Assembly (NCBI GenBank): GCA_027487385.1
Contig: JAIYDS010000017.1
Span: forward strand, 1 to 33,888
Direction of reading: 5' to 3'
DNA: 33,888 nucleotides
Source of the DNA: Acetobacteraceae bacterium
GTDB lineage: Bacteria; Pseudomonadota; Alphaproteobacteria; Acetobacterales; Acetobacteraceae
Shown here: piece by piece, positions 15,642 to 22,268 of the stretch
Layout of the letters: every line of letters starts with the position of its first letter
Position numbering within the stretch: the stretch's first letter is position 1
Notes under the pieces: model-generated
Database searches by the model: none
The model's input: only the letters and a program-made list of their open reading frames with translations
Told to the model about the DNA's origin: nothing
Made by a program: the position numbers and the translations under genes

Positions 15642-15657
15642 GCCCGAACTCCGGTGC

Positions 15658-15687
15658 GAAGGGTGTCGCGTTGCTGCGACACCCTTC
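15658..15687 (-). promoter_or_regulatory. inverted repeat upstream of the Mor/C-like gene
   Basis: Arms of 12 bp are separated by 6 bp. The inner core is AAGGGTGTC-N10-GACACCCTT (15659-15686). The same half-sites with the same 10-bp spacer occur at 16369-16396. It lies between a stop at 15693 and the ribosome site at about 15650, so it is placed as an operator or activator site for the Mor-like gene. No T-run follows, so an intrinsic terminator is unlikely. Confidence 0.65.
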
Positions 15688-15692
15688 CAATT

Positions 15693-15878
15693 TCACGCGG
15701 CCAGGCGTTGGTCCAGCAGCGCGCCGCCCAGCGCATCGAGGCGCTGGGCGAGTTGGGCGAGGATGACGGAAAGGCCGATGCGCGCCATGCCCGGCAGGGC
15801 CGCGTCATCATCCAGCAGCAGCGCGAGGGCGTGCAGCGCCGCCCCCACGTCAATGGCCTCGGCGCCGGGGTCAGGCAT
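15693..15878 (-). CDS. small hypothetical phage protein
   Basis: This 61-aa frame (MPDPGAEAIDVGAALHALALLL) starts 8 bp inside the end of the RhuM-like gene and ends just before the inverted repeat that precedes the Mor-like gene. The sequence is Ala/Leu/Asp-rich and helical. I do not recognise a family. Overlap with the upstream gene and consistent codon style support translation. Confidence 0.55.
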   Translation of the reverse strand: MPDPGAEAIDVGAALHALALLLDDDAALPGMARIGLSVILAQLAQRLDALGGALLDQRLAA

Positions 15879-16476
15879 CGAGGGCGAGGCTGGGCTGCAC
15901 GTGAAGCGAGGGGATTTCCGCCAGAATGCGCTCCAGCGTGCGCAACTTGCGCAGGGCGTCCAGCGTCAGGCCCTGCATGCTGGCCTGCCGCGTCACCTCC
16001 GCACGCTCCCGCGCCTGCCGCTTCTGGTGGGCGGCATCGGCCGCGTCCAGAGCGTCCAGGCGGGCAATGGCCGCCTGAACCGTGGGCTGGGCGAGGATGG
16101 CCCGCGCATCCGGCAGACGCGCCAAGCTGTCGGCCGGTGCGCGTGGCACGGGCGCTTGCCCGCGCAACACTGCCACAAGCCAGCGCCGAAGCCGCCGCGC
16201 CCGCTTGTTGTTCACTTCCATCGCGATGTTCAGCACCGCATCCAGCGAATAGACCCGCGTGGGCTGCTCGCCGCCCTCCGAAGGCCAGGGGATAAGCGCG
16301 GAATGCCCATCCGGGACGACCGAGGGATCGCGCTGGATGATGCCGTAGAAAGTCGATCGCCCAATGCCAAGGGTGTCCGAGATCTCGGACACCCTTGCCC
16401 ACATTCTGCTCCCCTCCTGGAAGGCTGGGAGCTGCCCATTCGGGCTGTTCAACGTGATGATGCTGTTGCTCGCCAT
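15871..16476 (-). CDS. RhuM-like helix-turn-helix regulator
   Basis: The 201-aa product has a helix-turn-helix at about residues 28-48 (VSEISDTLGIGRSTFYGII). At 75-107 it has a 'VYSLDAVLNIAMEVNNKRARRLRRWLVAVL' segment that resembles the RhuM motif (YNLD..I..GYRVNSKRA..FR.WA). A helical C-terminus rich in Ala/Arg follows. The start at 16476 has AGGAG nine bases upstream. The gene opens the block leading to the Mor/C-like activator, so it may time the switch to late expression. A perfect 30-bp palindrome lies within its own helix-turn-helix codons. RhuM similarity is from motif only. Confidence 0.68.
   Translation of the reverse strand: MASNSIITLNSPNGQLPAFQEGSRMWARVSEISDTLGIGRSTFYGIIQRDPSVVPDGHSALIPWPSEGGEQPTRVYSLDAVLNIAMEVNNKRARRLRRWLVAVLRGQAPVPRAPADSLARLPDARAILAQPTVQAAIARLDALDAADAAHQKRQARERAEVTRQASMQGLTLDALRKLRTLERILAEIPSLHVQPSLALDA
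16368..16397. promoter_or_regulatory. perfect 30-bp palindrome inside the RhuM-like gene
   Basis: All 15 base pairs match with no spacer. The centre is GAGATCTC and the outer half-sites are AAGGGTGTC/GACACCCTT at 10-bp spacing, identical to those upstream of the Mor-like gene. It covers codons 27-37, about 80 to 110 bases after the start. An intragenic operator that gives autoregulation is the most likely reading. Confidence 0.7.
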
Positions 16477-16744
16477 ACGGCAAGTCTCCTGCGGTATGGA
16501 AGGCCGAAGCCTTCCGGGTGTTCGAAAGCTGCCGCAGGACAGCCGCGCACGACTTTGGGCAGGCGCAAGCGCCCACCTTCGGACATTCACGTGCGCCACC
16601 CGGAAGAGGATCGAGGCCCCCAACCGTGGGGGAGGCGCCTGCGGACAACTGCGATGGGGCGGTTTCGACGCCACCCGTTTCGCGCTTCCGAAGCTGCCTC
16701 AACGCGCCCGCGCTGGTCAAGCCTCTTGATTTCGAGGGGTGCCT
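16477..16744. promoter_or_regulatory. divergent intergenic region with inverted repeats
   Basis: The region separates the minus-strand RhuM-like gene from a plus-strand membrane protein gene, so it must hold promoters in both directions. CTTCCGGGTG (16511-16520) and CACCCGGAAG (16597-16606) form a 10-bp inverted repeat 76 bp apart. CCCCCA-accg-TGGGGG (16617-16632) is a compact hairpin. I see no convincing sigma-70 boxes. Confidence 0.45.
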
Positions 16745-17368
16745 ATGCGCCATCATGCGGCACACCGCCGATGGAGAGAATTCGTGCCCTACGTCATGCT
16801 GTTCGTCATGTTCGCCGGCATCACGTTTTTCGTCGTCGGCTTGATAAAGCCGAGCTTGGCCGGCGGGAGCCGCAAGAACGCCGTGCTCTTCGGCATTGCG
16901 CTCTTTATGGGTGGGTTCTTCGGCCTTGCTGTGACAGTGCCCAAGCCCGATCCCGTAGCTGCCGCCCCCGCCCCGCGCGCCGACGCTGTTGCGCAGGGAA
17001 CGCAGCCTCAGGCAAGCCCTCCCTCCACCCAACCGGAGCCACAGGCCGCCGCCGCCCCTGCGCCGCAACGGCCGCCGGCGCCGCCACCGCTTCCACCCCG
17101 CGTCACCAACCGCGTCGCCAATCCGGACGCCGAGATGGTGTTCATCTGGCGCGACACGGCGGCCCTCCGGGAAGCGTCGCGCCTCATCAATGCGGGCGTG
17201 CATCGGACCCAGCCGCAACTGATGATGCCGCTGATCGCCTGCATTGTGCCGAACAACACCAGCGTGGTTCAGGTCGATCCCGGCATTTTCAGCAGCACTG
17301 TGCTGGTCACGTCCGGCCAGAATGTCGGTTGCCGCGGCATCGCAGAAACTGAAATGTTCCCGCGCTGA
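16745..17368 (+). CDS. two-helix membrane protein, antisense accessory gene
   Basis: The 207-aa product runs against the phage operons. GAGGGG lies five bases before the ATG. Two membrane helices (about residues 13-34 and 46-66) are followed by a Pro/Ala/Gln-rich linker (about 70-120) and a C-terminal domain (EMVFIWRDTAALREASRLI to VTSGQNVGCRGIAETEMF). With a short cytoplasmic turn between the helices, the linker and final domain probably share the side of the N-terminus. I know no family for it. As a solo gene between early and middle blocks it fits a lysogenic-conversion or exclusion gene, which is inference. Confidence 0.75.
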   Translation: MRHHAAHRRWREFVPYVMLFVMFAGITFFVVGLIKPSLAGGSRKNAVLFGIALFMGGFFGLAVTVPKPDPVAAAPAPRADAVAQGTQPQASPPSTQPEPQAAAAPAPQRPPAPPPLPPRVTNRVANPDAEMVFIWRDTAALREASRLINAGVHRTQPQLMMPLIACIVPNNTSVVQVDPGIFSSTVLVTSGQNVGCRGIAETEMFPR

Positions 17369-17370
17369 CA

Positions 17371-17466
17371 TCACGCCCACCATCCGCGCAGCAGCGCCAG
17401 GCGCTGACGCAGGGCGTGCCGGCGCCGCAGCCTGATCCAGCGGAGGCGGCCCCGGCGCTCGCACAT
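17371..17466 (-). CDS. possible 31-aa arginine-rich peptide
   Basis: The frame MCERRGRLRWIRLRRRHA, ending LLRGWWA, starts by TGATG overlap with the upstream gene and is the last frame of the early operon. About one third of the residues are Arg, which suits nucleic acid binding, but high GC also yields Arg by chance. It converges with the plus-strand membrane protein gene, the two stops lying 2 bp apart. Confidence 0.4.
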   Translation of the reverse strand: MCERRGRLRWIRLRRRHALRQRLALLRGWWA

Positions 17467-17657
17467 CAGGCGCCGTCCCGCTCGCCGATGCGGCGGGCCA
17501 CCTCGGCCTCCACCGTCGTCTCGAGCATGCCCTTGGCGTAGGCCACCATGCGGGCGCGGCCGGATTGGTCGCGCGTGCTCCTGGCGCTGGGGGCGGAGGC
17601 GGCGCGCCACATTTCCTCGACCACGCGCAGGATGCGGGCCTCTGCCTCCGGGCTCAT
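17466..17657 (-). CDS. small hypothetical early protein
   Basis: This 63-aa protein (MSPEAEARILRVVEEMWRAAS) has two predicted helices. The ATG at 17657 overlaps the stop of the preceding frame by ATGA. I do not recognise the family. Its C-terminus (VEAEVARRIGERDGA) is charged. It lies in the gemA to mor interval, where Mu-like phages carry variable small genes. Confidence 0.65.
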   Translation of the reverse strand: MSPEAEARILRVVEEMWRAASAPSARSTRDQSGRARMVAYAKGMLETTVEAEVARRIGERDGA

Positions 17658-18028
17658 TCGGCAAGCCTTAAAAGATTTGCTTGAGCATGGGCTGGCCATG
17701 GATATCCTGCCTGCCGCTGGTTCAGCTGGAGGGCCCGTTGGTGGACGAAGTGCGCATGACGAGGGCGGGCGATCTCTTGGATCTGAGCCATGACGGTCAG
17801 GGGCTGACCGTAGCGGGCCTCTCCGAAGCGGGACTGGTGGCGATACAACATCCCCGCGCCAAAGCGGTTCTGATCAAGTTCGTGGCCAAGTTTGGCCGGC
17901 CGATTGTTCCGATAGCCGGTACTGCTCAGGTCGTCAGGGGGACAGTTTCCGGCACTGGCGAGATCCTCGAACAAATGCTCGATGCGGAAGGCCTGCTGTA
18001 GGCCATAGGGCAGGACGACAGCGACCAT
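17654..18028 (-). CDS. hypothetical protein after gemA (strand uncertain)
   Basis: The frame encodes about 124 aa (MVAVVLPYGLQQAFRIEHLFEDL). It joins its neighbours exactly, TGATG with gemA and ATGA with the next gene, which favours the minus strand. The composition is unusual for this phage, with many His, Gln, Asn and Tyr, and base composition is lower in GC than nearby genes. A plus-strand frame at 17681-18001 (AGDLLDLSHDGQGLTVAGLS) also reads like a protein. I recognise neither. It does not look like Mor. Confidence 0.45.
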   Translation of the reverse strand: MVAVVLPYGLQQAFRIEHLFEDLASAGNCPPDDLSSTGYRNNRPAKLGHELDQNRFGAGMLYRHQSRFGEARYGQPLTVMAQIQEIARPRHAHFVHQRALQLNQRQAGYPWPAHAQANLLRLAE

Positions 18029-18480
18029 CACGCCACATCCCTCTCGCTCTCGGCGCGCCGCACGCGGCGCAGCCAGGCCTTCAGCCCCTCCAGCACCTTG
18101 TTCGCGCCGTGGCTGTCCAGGAACTCCGGCGCGCTCACGCCCTCGGGGTTCGCTTTCGTGCGCGTCTGGCGCTGCACGAAGCTGCGCAGGGCGGCGGCCT
18201 GGTCCTCGGCGTCCACGGCGCTGAGCGCCACCAGGTCCTTCCAGACGGCGTGGATCATGCGGATCTGCGCGTGCTTGCTGGTGCCGGTGCGGCCCGGCTT
18301 CGGCTTCCAGCCCAGGCGGCCGAATTCCTTCAGCACGCGGTCCAGCTGGGGCTCGGCCAGGGCCGAAGCGCTTTCCTGGTTCGTGACGCGGCGGAGGATG
18401 TCGCGGTAGCTCTCATCCGTCAGGGCCAGCTGCTTCTTGGCCAGGTGGATCTTGGCCAGCATGGCGGTGCGTGCGCTCAT
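18028..18480 (-). CDS. gemA: GemA-like regulatory protein (DUF1018, Mu gp16)
   Basis: The 150-aa product begins MSARTAMLAKIHLAKKQLAL. It shows the DUF1018 pattern: 'LTDESYRDILRRVT' at about residues 20-33, 'LGWKPKPGR' at about 55-63, and 'QIRMIHAVWKDLVALSAV' at about 70-87. GemA of Mu modulates host gene expression and DNA supercoiling. The ATG at 18480 overlaps the upstream stop by ATGA. Position at the end of the early operon is as in Mu. Confidence 0.92.
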   Translation of the reverse strand: MSARTAMLAKIHLAKKQLALTDESYRDILRRVTNQESASALAEPQLDRVLKEFGRLGWKPKPGRTGTSKHAQIRMIHAVWKDLVALSAVDAEDQAAALRSFVQRQTRTKANPEGVSAPEFLDSHGANKVLEGLKAWLRRVRRAESERDVA

Positions 18481-19022
18481 CGGGAGTGCTCCTGGAAGTG
18501 GACGGTGATGGGCCGGCCGGGGAAGGCCTGGCGCAGCAGGGGCAGGAAGTCCTCGCGGATGCGGGAGGCGACGATCCGATGCTGGGTCAGCAGCACCAGC
18601 TGGGCGTTCATCTCCACCACCTGGCAGCGGCCGAACCACGCCATGAAGGTGGCGGCGTCCATGTGCGCCTTCATGGCGGGCCAGAGGGTGTGATCGGGTT
18701 CGGACGGGGCAGCGCCGACTGGCGCGCTCAGCAGCGGGCCCAGGTAATCGCGGAACCGCGCCTGCCGCAGGAAGGTGGCGGCGTGGACGATGAAGTCATT
18801 GGCCGTGCCGAGGCGCTTCACCTCGGCCGCGTAGCCGCCGGCGGCCAGCACCAGGTCATCGGCGGCGGCGCCGGCCTTCACGGCCTTGGTGAATTCCTTC
18901 TCCGCCACGGCGCGCGGGTTGGGCGTGCGCTGCGGGTAGGCGGCCCAGAAGCGGGCGAAGGCGGCCTCCAGCGCGCGGGGCAGGCCGGACTTCGCGGGGA
19001 ACAGGCCGGGCTGGCGCGTCAT
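18477..19022 (-). CDS. phage replication-type protein with DnaA domain I-like C-terminus
   Basis: The 181-aa product has an N-terminal segment common in phage replication proteins (FARFWAAYPQRTPNPRAVAEKEF to 'DFIVHAATFLRQARFRDYL', about residues 22-115). Its C-terminal part (LWPAMKAHMDAATFMAWFG to 'IREDFLPLLRQAF') resembles DnaA domain I, which binds helicase or loader proteins. It may help recruit host replication factors to transposition intermediates. It starts by ATGA overlap with the upstream double-HTH gene. Domain calls are by pattern. Confidence 0.65.
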   Translation of the reverse strand: MTRQPGLFPAKSGLPRALEAAFARFWAAYPQRTPNPRAVAEKEFTKAVKAGAAADDLVLAAGGYAAEVKRLGTANDFIVHAATFLRQARFRDYLGPLLSAPVGAAPSEPDHTLWPAMKAHMDAATFMAWFGRCQVVEMNAQLVLLTQHRIVASRIREDFLPLLRQAFPGRPITVHFQEHSR

Positions 19023-19912
19023 GCCGCACCCCCTGCCACCCGTTGGGCGCCCAGGAAGGCGTAGGGCGGATAGCCGGCGCGGATGCGGCGCTGGTTCGCC
19101 TCGGCCAGCGCCTGGTCATGGGTCATGAAGCCCACGCGGTCCTGCGCCTGCACCAGGCTCAGCCCGCCAGCCTTCATGCTGGCGATCAGCCAGGCGCGGA
19201 CTTCCTTCGGCGTGGTGGTGACGAGCTGGGGCTTGGGTTTTACAAGGGGCACGTGTGGCGCCGGGTCAAACCAGCTACGCACCCGGGGTTGGGGCAGGAT
19301 GGGCGCAAGCGGCTGGCGCGGCGCCGGCACCTCGGCCGCAGGCTCAACCGTCCTGGGCTTCGCCCCATCCTCGGCGGGGGCTGGCGGCACTTCCGCCACA
19401 CCGCGCGCCCAGCCGCCCCGGTCTTTCCAGCCCTGCACCGTGGTCTTTGGCACGCCCAGCACGCGTGCGATTTCTGCGGTGCCCTTGCCGCCCGCGAAGA
19501 GTTCCTTCGCCCGCGCGGTCAGCTCGGTCGGTTTCGCTCGACGCGAATGGGTGGATGCCTGGTTGGACGCCGCAGGGCCGCTCCGCAGATCCACCGCGCG
19601 GCGCGTGATGCCCATCTCGGCAGCGATATCGGCCGGGTGCTTGCCGGCGGCTTGCAGGGCCTGGAGATGCGCCAGCCCGGCTTCCGTGAGTCGGCGGCCG
19701 GCGCCGATGCCAACAACCCACTCGGTGCCGGGCGCTGCCGGCCCGAATGGCTCAGCCTTCTTTGCAATTTCTGCACAGGCTGGCGCCCCATCCCGCGCCG
19801 CGAGTTCCTCCCGCAGGGCGGTAACCAGGTCATCGCGCAGCGCCTGCACCATGGGCGGCAGGATGCGGCCGAGGGCGGCATTCACCGCACGGTCCAGCTG
19901 TCTGGGTGTCAT
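19019..19912 (-). CDS. double helix-turn-helix early protein
   Basis: The 297-aa product starts at ATG 19912 (MTPRQLDRAVNAALGRIL), overlapping the upstream stop by ATGA. Two helix-turn-helix units are visible: 'GKHPADIAAEMGITRRAVDLR' (about residues 89-109) and 'GGKGTAEIARVLGVPKTTVQGWKDRGGW' (about 141-168). They are joined by a Ser/Arg-rich linker and followed by a Pro-rich stretch and a C-terminal helical part. The pattern is that of a DNA-binding or small-terminase-like protein. Its target is unknown. Confidence 0.72.
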   Translation of the reverse strand: MTPRQLDRAVNAALGRILPPMVQALRDDLVTALREELAARDGAPACAEIAKKAEPFGPAAPGTEWVVGIGAGRRLTEAGLAHLQALQAAGKHPADIAAEMGITRRAVDLRSGPAASNQASTHSRRAKPTELTARAKELFAGGKGTAEIARVLGVPKTTVQGWKDRGGWARGVAEVPPAPAEDGAKPRTVEPAAEVPAPRQPLAPILPQPRVRSWFDPAPHVPLVKPKPQLVTTTPKEVRAWLIASMKAGGLSLVQAQDRVGFMTHDQALAEANQRRIRAGYPPYAFLGAQRVAGGAA

Positions 19913-20349
19913 GGTGCGTCGCTCTCCATGAGGATGTGGCGCCAGGCGTGCAGGCCGGCGCGGGCCAGGGCCAGGGCGGGCGTGGCGGAGGTGGTTTCGG
20001 TGAAGCGGGTGCCCTGCTTGCACCAGGCAAAGGCATGCGCGCCGCGGCGGCCGCAGCCGTAATCCCAGCCGGGCGGAACCAGGATGGCCGCGCCGTCCGC
20101 GAGCGTCGTCACGGGCGGCATGGGCATCCAGGTGGAGGAAAGCGGGCTGCGCACCCGCCAGGAGGAGCGGGCCGAGAGCGGCGGCGCCACCGTCCAGCCG
20201 AGCGCGCGGAACAGCTCGGCGTCCATCTCGGCCCCCTGGCCGAATTCCTCCAGCCGCTCGATGGCCACACCCAGGCGGGTGAGGCAGCGCGGGGCGAAGA
20301 CGGCACCGCGCGAGACGCCGCGCGGTGCCCAAGGGGTGATCGCGTTCAT
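19909..20349 (-). CDS. hypothetical early protein, phage ABA-sandwich-like
   Basis: This 146-aa protein (MNAITPWAPRGVSRGAVFAP) has a C-terminal half with 'MPPVTTLADGAAILVPPGWDYG' and 'ATPALALARAGLHAWRHIL'. That resembles the phage ABA sandwich (DUF2591) layout, where a Trp-containing strand precedes a 'TPALA...AAL' helix. The N-terminal half looks duplicated in style (RLEEFGQGAEMDAELFRALGW). Start is fixed by ATGA overlap. Function unknown. Confidence 0.6.
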   Translation of the reverse strand: MNAITPWAPRGVSRGAVFAPRCLTRLGVAIERLEEFGQGAEMDAELFRALGWTVAPPLSARSSWRVRSPLSSTWMPMPPVTTLADGAAILVPPGWDYGCGRRGAHAFAWCKQGTRFTETTSATPALALARAGLHAWRHILMESDAP

Positions 20350-20621
20350 GCGTGCCCCACGACGCCGGAGGCCTCGGCCCGCTGGATGGCGAGCTGCATC
20401 TCCATCTGCTCGCGCGCCACGGTGGCCATGGCGCGCATGAGCGCGTCCGCCTGTTCGCTGCTCTGCGACGCCATGGCGACATAGGCGCCCAGCGCCCCGG
20501 CCAGGGCATTGACGGCGACATTCGGCGCCACGCGCATGTGGGCCAGCGTGTTGATGAGGCTCTGCGCGAGGTGCGTGGCCGCCTGGTCCTCGTGCAGCTG
20601 CTCGGGCGTGCGGGCGCTCAT
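20346..20621 (-). CDS. small early protein, paralogue A
   Basis: This 91-aa all-helical protein (MSARTPEQLHEDQAATHLAQ) shares layout with the next upstream gene: a helix pair, 'NVAVNALAGALGAYVAM', then 'ALMRAMATVAREQMEMQLAIQ'. The corresponding parts of the neighbour are 'QTALLALAKLLGQTVVM' and 'LLDCAHTVARDEMRLRATAQ'. The two probably arose by tandem duplication. Overlaps of ATGA on both sides show coupling. No family recognised. Confidence 0.65.
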   Translation of the reverse strand: MSARTPEQLHEDQAATHLAQSLINTLAHMRVAPNVAVNALAGALGAYVAMASQSSEQADALMRAMATVAREQMEMQLAIQRAEASGVVGHA

Positions 20622-20896
20622 GCGGGCCGCACCGGCATGAGGGCACCGAGGCCGGCCGCCTGCAGCGCCTGGGCGGTGGCGCGCAGGCGCATCTCATCCC
20701 GCGCGACGGTGTGCGCGCAATCCAGCAGATCGGCCGGGTTGCGGGGATCCACCATCACCACCGTCTGGCCGAGCAGCTTGGCGAGAGCCAGCAGCGCCGT
20801 CTGGCTGGGGACGCCGCTCTGGTTGATGGTGGCCGCGATCCGCATCATCAGCCGGTAGGCGATGGCCAGCTCCTGCTGGACTTCGGCGTCGGTCAT
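20618..20896 (-). CDS. small early protein, paralogue B
   Basis: This 92-aa protein (MTDAEVQQELAIAYRLMMRIAAT) is the likely paralogue of the gene that follows it. Both have 'TVARDEM' or 'TVAREQM' at the same place near the C-terminus. I chose ATG 20896. A GTG at 20905 overlapping the upstream stop (GTGA) is possible and would add three residues. Function unknown. Confidence 0.65.
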   Translation of the reverse strand: MTDAEVQQELAIAYRLMMRIAATINQSGVPSQTALLALAKLLGQTVVMVDPRNPADLLDCAHTVARDEMRLRATAQALQAAGLGALMPVRPA

Positions 20897-20901
20897 GGCC
20901 C

Positions 20902-21159
20902 TCACATCCCCAGCGCGCGGCGATAGAGGTCCAGCAGCGTCTGCCGCTCCTCCACCTCGGCCGGCTCGGCCTTGCGCTGGCGCAGCAGCTCGTTCAGGAC
21001 GCTCACGTCGAAGCCGGCGCTCTTCGCCTCGGCCTTCACATCCTTGATGTCATCGGCGAGCGCCTTGCGCTCCTCCTCCAGCCGCTCGATGCGGTCCACG
21101 ATGGAGCGCAGGCGCTCGGCCGAGACCGTTTCGGCGATGTCGTCCTCAGCCTCGCTCAT
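20902..21159 (-). CDS. GapR-like DNA-binding protein (DUF2312)
   Basis: The 85-aa product begins MSEAEDDIAETVSAERLRSIV and carries the full DUF2312 pattern: 'IERLEEERKALADDIKDVKAEAKSAGFD', 'VLNELLRQRK' and 'EERQTLLDLYRRALG'. GapR is an alphaproteobacterial nucleoid protein that clamps overtwisted DNA ahead of replication and transcription. A phage copy may assist replicative transposition or adjust host chromatin. The gene overlaps its neighbours by about 4 bp on each side. Confidence 0.92.
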   Translation of the reverse strand: MSEAEDDIAETVSAERLRSIVDRIERLEEERKALADDIKDVKAEAKSAGFDVSVLNELLRQRKAEPAEVEERQTLLDLYRRALGM

Positions 21160-21350
21160 GCCGCCACCTGCGGTGCCTGGCGTGGCAGCACGCGATCCGC
21201 GTGCGCCTGCAACTCATCCGCCAGCCGGCGCGCTGTGGCGGCCGCGGAGTGATAGGCGCCGTCTTCCGCATAGGTGACGCAGAGATCGGCTTGCTCACGC
21301 GCATGCTGCCGCATATCGCGATGCGGCTTCACCTTCTTCGGCTTGCTCAT
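21156..21350 (-). CDS. small basic early protein
   Basis: This 64-aa protein starts MSKPKKVKPHRDMRQHAREQ, with a strongly basic N-terminus, then helical sequence (YHSAAATARRLADELQAHADRVL). It lies between gam and the GapR-like gene with ATGA overlaps on both sides. No family is recognised. Confidence 0.65.
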   Translation of the reverse strand: MSKPKKVKPHRDMRQHAREQADLCVTYAEDGAYHSAAATARRLADELQAHADRVLPRQAPQVAA

Positions 21351-21868
21351 GCCGCCACCTGCTCGGTCAGCGGCGAGACGACGAATTCCTCGCCCTCGCT
21401 GCTGATCGTCACGCCGGGCACGGTGGTGGCCACGCTGGGCTCGGCCAGCATCGCCTCGCGGTTCACCTCGGTCTTCGTGCGGATGAAGCGGACCAGGCCC
21501 GTATTCGCCAGGAATTCCAGGATGGCGTTCTGATCCCGCGGCTTCACGCTAGGCGGCCGCGCGCGCCAGGCGATCTCACCCGTGCTCAGCCGGATGGTCT
21601 TCGTGCGGCCATCCTGCGTCAGGCTCGGCCGGTTCGCCTCGGCCCAGAGCTGGAGGCCGCGCGTCAGGCCCTCGGCCTCGGTGCGCAGGGGCAGGTCCTC
21701 GGCGTCCACGCGGGCGCGCTCGGTCGCCAGCGTCTCCTCCAGGGCGGTGGAGAGCACCGTCCGGTCGCGCTGGATGGCGCCGAGGCGGGCCAGCATCGCC
21801 TCCGCCTCCTCCCGGTTTTGGGGCGCGCGGACGGTCTCCGCCACGCGCTTCAACTTCTTCTCACGCAT
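21347..21868 (-). CDS. gam: host-nuclease inhibitor Gam
   Basis: The 173-aa product fits the Mu Gam family, a Ku-like protein that binds and protects linear DNA ends from exonucleases. An N-terminal coiled coil (NREEAEAMLARLGAIQRDRTVL) leads to 'GLTRGLQLWAEANR', 'TIRLSTGEIAWRARPPSV' and 'FIRTKTEVNREAML', which are the usual Gam blocks. Length matches Mu Gam (174). It is in early-operon position as in Mu gene 10. Confidence 0.93.
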   Translation of the reverse strand: MREKKLKRVAETVRAPQNREEAEAMLARLGAIQRDRTVLSTALEETLATERARVDAEDLPLRTEAEGLTRGLQLWAEANRPSLTQDGRTKTIRLSTGEIAWRARPPSVKPRDQNAILEFLANTGLVRFIRTKTEVNREAMLAEPSVATTVPGVTISSEGEEFVVSPLTEQVAA

Positions 21869-22268
21869 CGCTCATGCTCCTCTGCAGGCGTTGGGACACC
21901 GCGCGGACGCGCGCGGCGATTTCGGGTGATGTCGCCTCGCGCCGCTCATGCGCGGCGATGCCGGCGAGGACGGTGGTGTGATCCCGCCGCATGGCGCGGC
22001 CGATCTGCGGGGTGCTCAGCTTGGTCAGCCGCCGTGCCAGCGCCATCGCGGCGTGGCGCGCCGGCAGCAGCCGCTCCTCCCGCCAGGGGCTCAGGATCTC
22101 CGGCACGGGCACACCGAACTCGGCCGAGACCTCATCCAGGATGGCGCGCAGCGTGATCGGCCCGCCCGTCGGCGTCTCCGGGCCGAGCCTGGCCTCCAGC
22201 TCCGCCACGCGGGCGTTCAGCCGCGCCAGCTCCTGCCGCATCAGGGTGATGGTGCTGCGGTCGCTCAT
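21861..22268 (-). CDS. DnaA domain IV-like DNA-binding protein
   Basis: The 135-aa product has a leucine-zipper-like N-terminus (MRQELARLNARVAELEARL). A DnaA C-terminal domain follows: 'LRAILDEVSAEFGVPVPEIL', 'ARHAAMALARRLTKLSTPQIGRAM' and the signature 'RRDHTTVLAGI'. DnaA domain IV reads DnaA boxes in double-stranded DNA. The AAA+ part is absent, so it cannot melt origins alone. It may bind host oriC-like sites or phage DNA. The start overlaps the MuB stop by ATGA. Confidence 0.85.
   Translation of the reverse strand: MSDRSTITLMRQELARLNARVAELEARLGPETPTGGPITLRAILDEVSAEFGVPVPEILSPWREERLLPARHAAMALARRLTKLSTPQIGRAMRRDHTTVLAGIAAHERREATSPEIAARVRAVSQRLQRSMSDA

Noticed and set aside
15658..15687. 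Intrinsic terminator before the Mor/C-like gene
   Set aside because: The stem is strong but no T-run follows on either strand, and the same half-sites occur inside a gene, so an operator fits better.
16477..16674. Upstream extension of the RhuM-like gene to an ATG at 16674
   Set aside because: The extra residues are Arg/Pro-rich and there is no ribosome site, whereas ATG 16476 has AGGAG.
19913..20521. Long upstream extension of the double-HTH gene
   Set aside because: It overlaps another well-formed gene, and the ATG at 19912 has the usual ATGA coupling.
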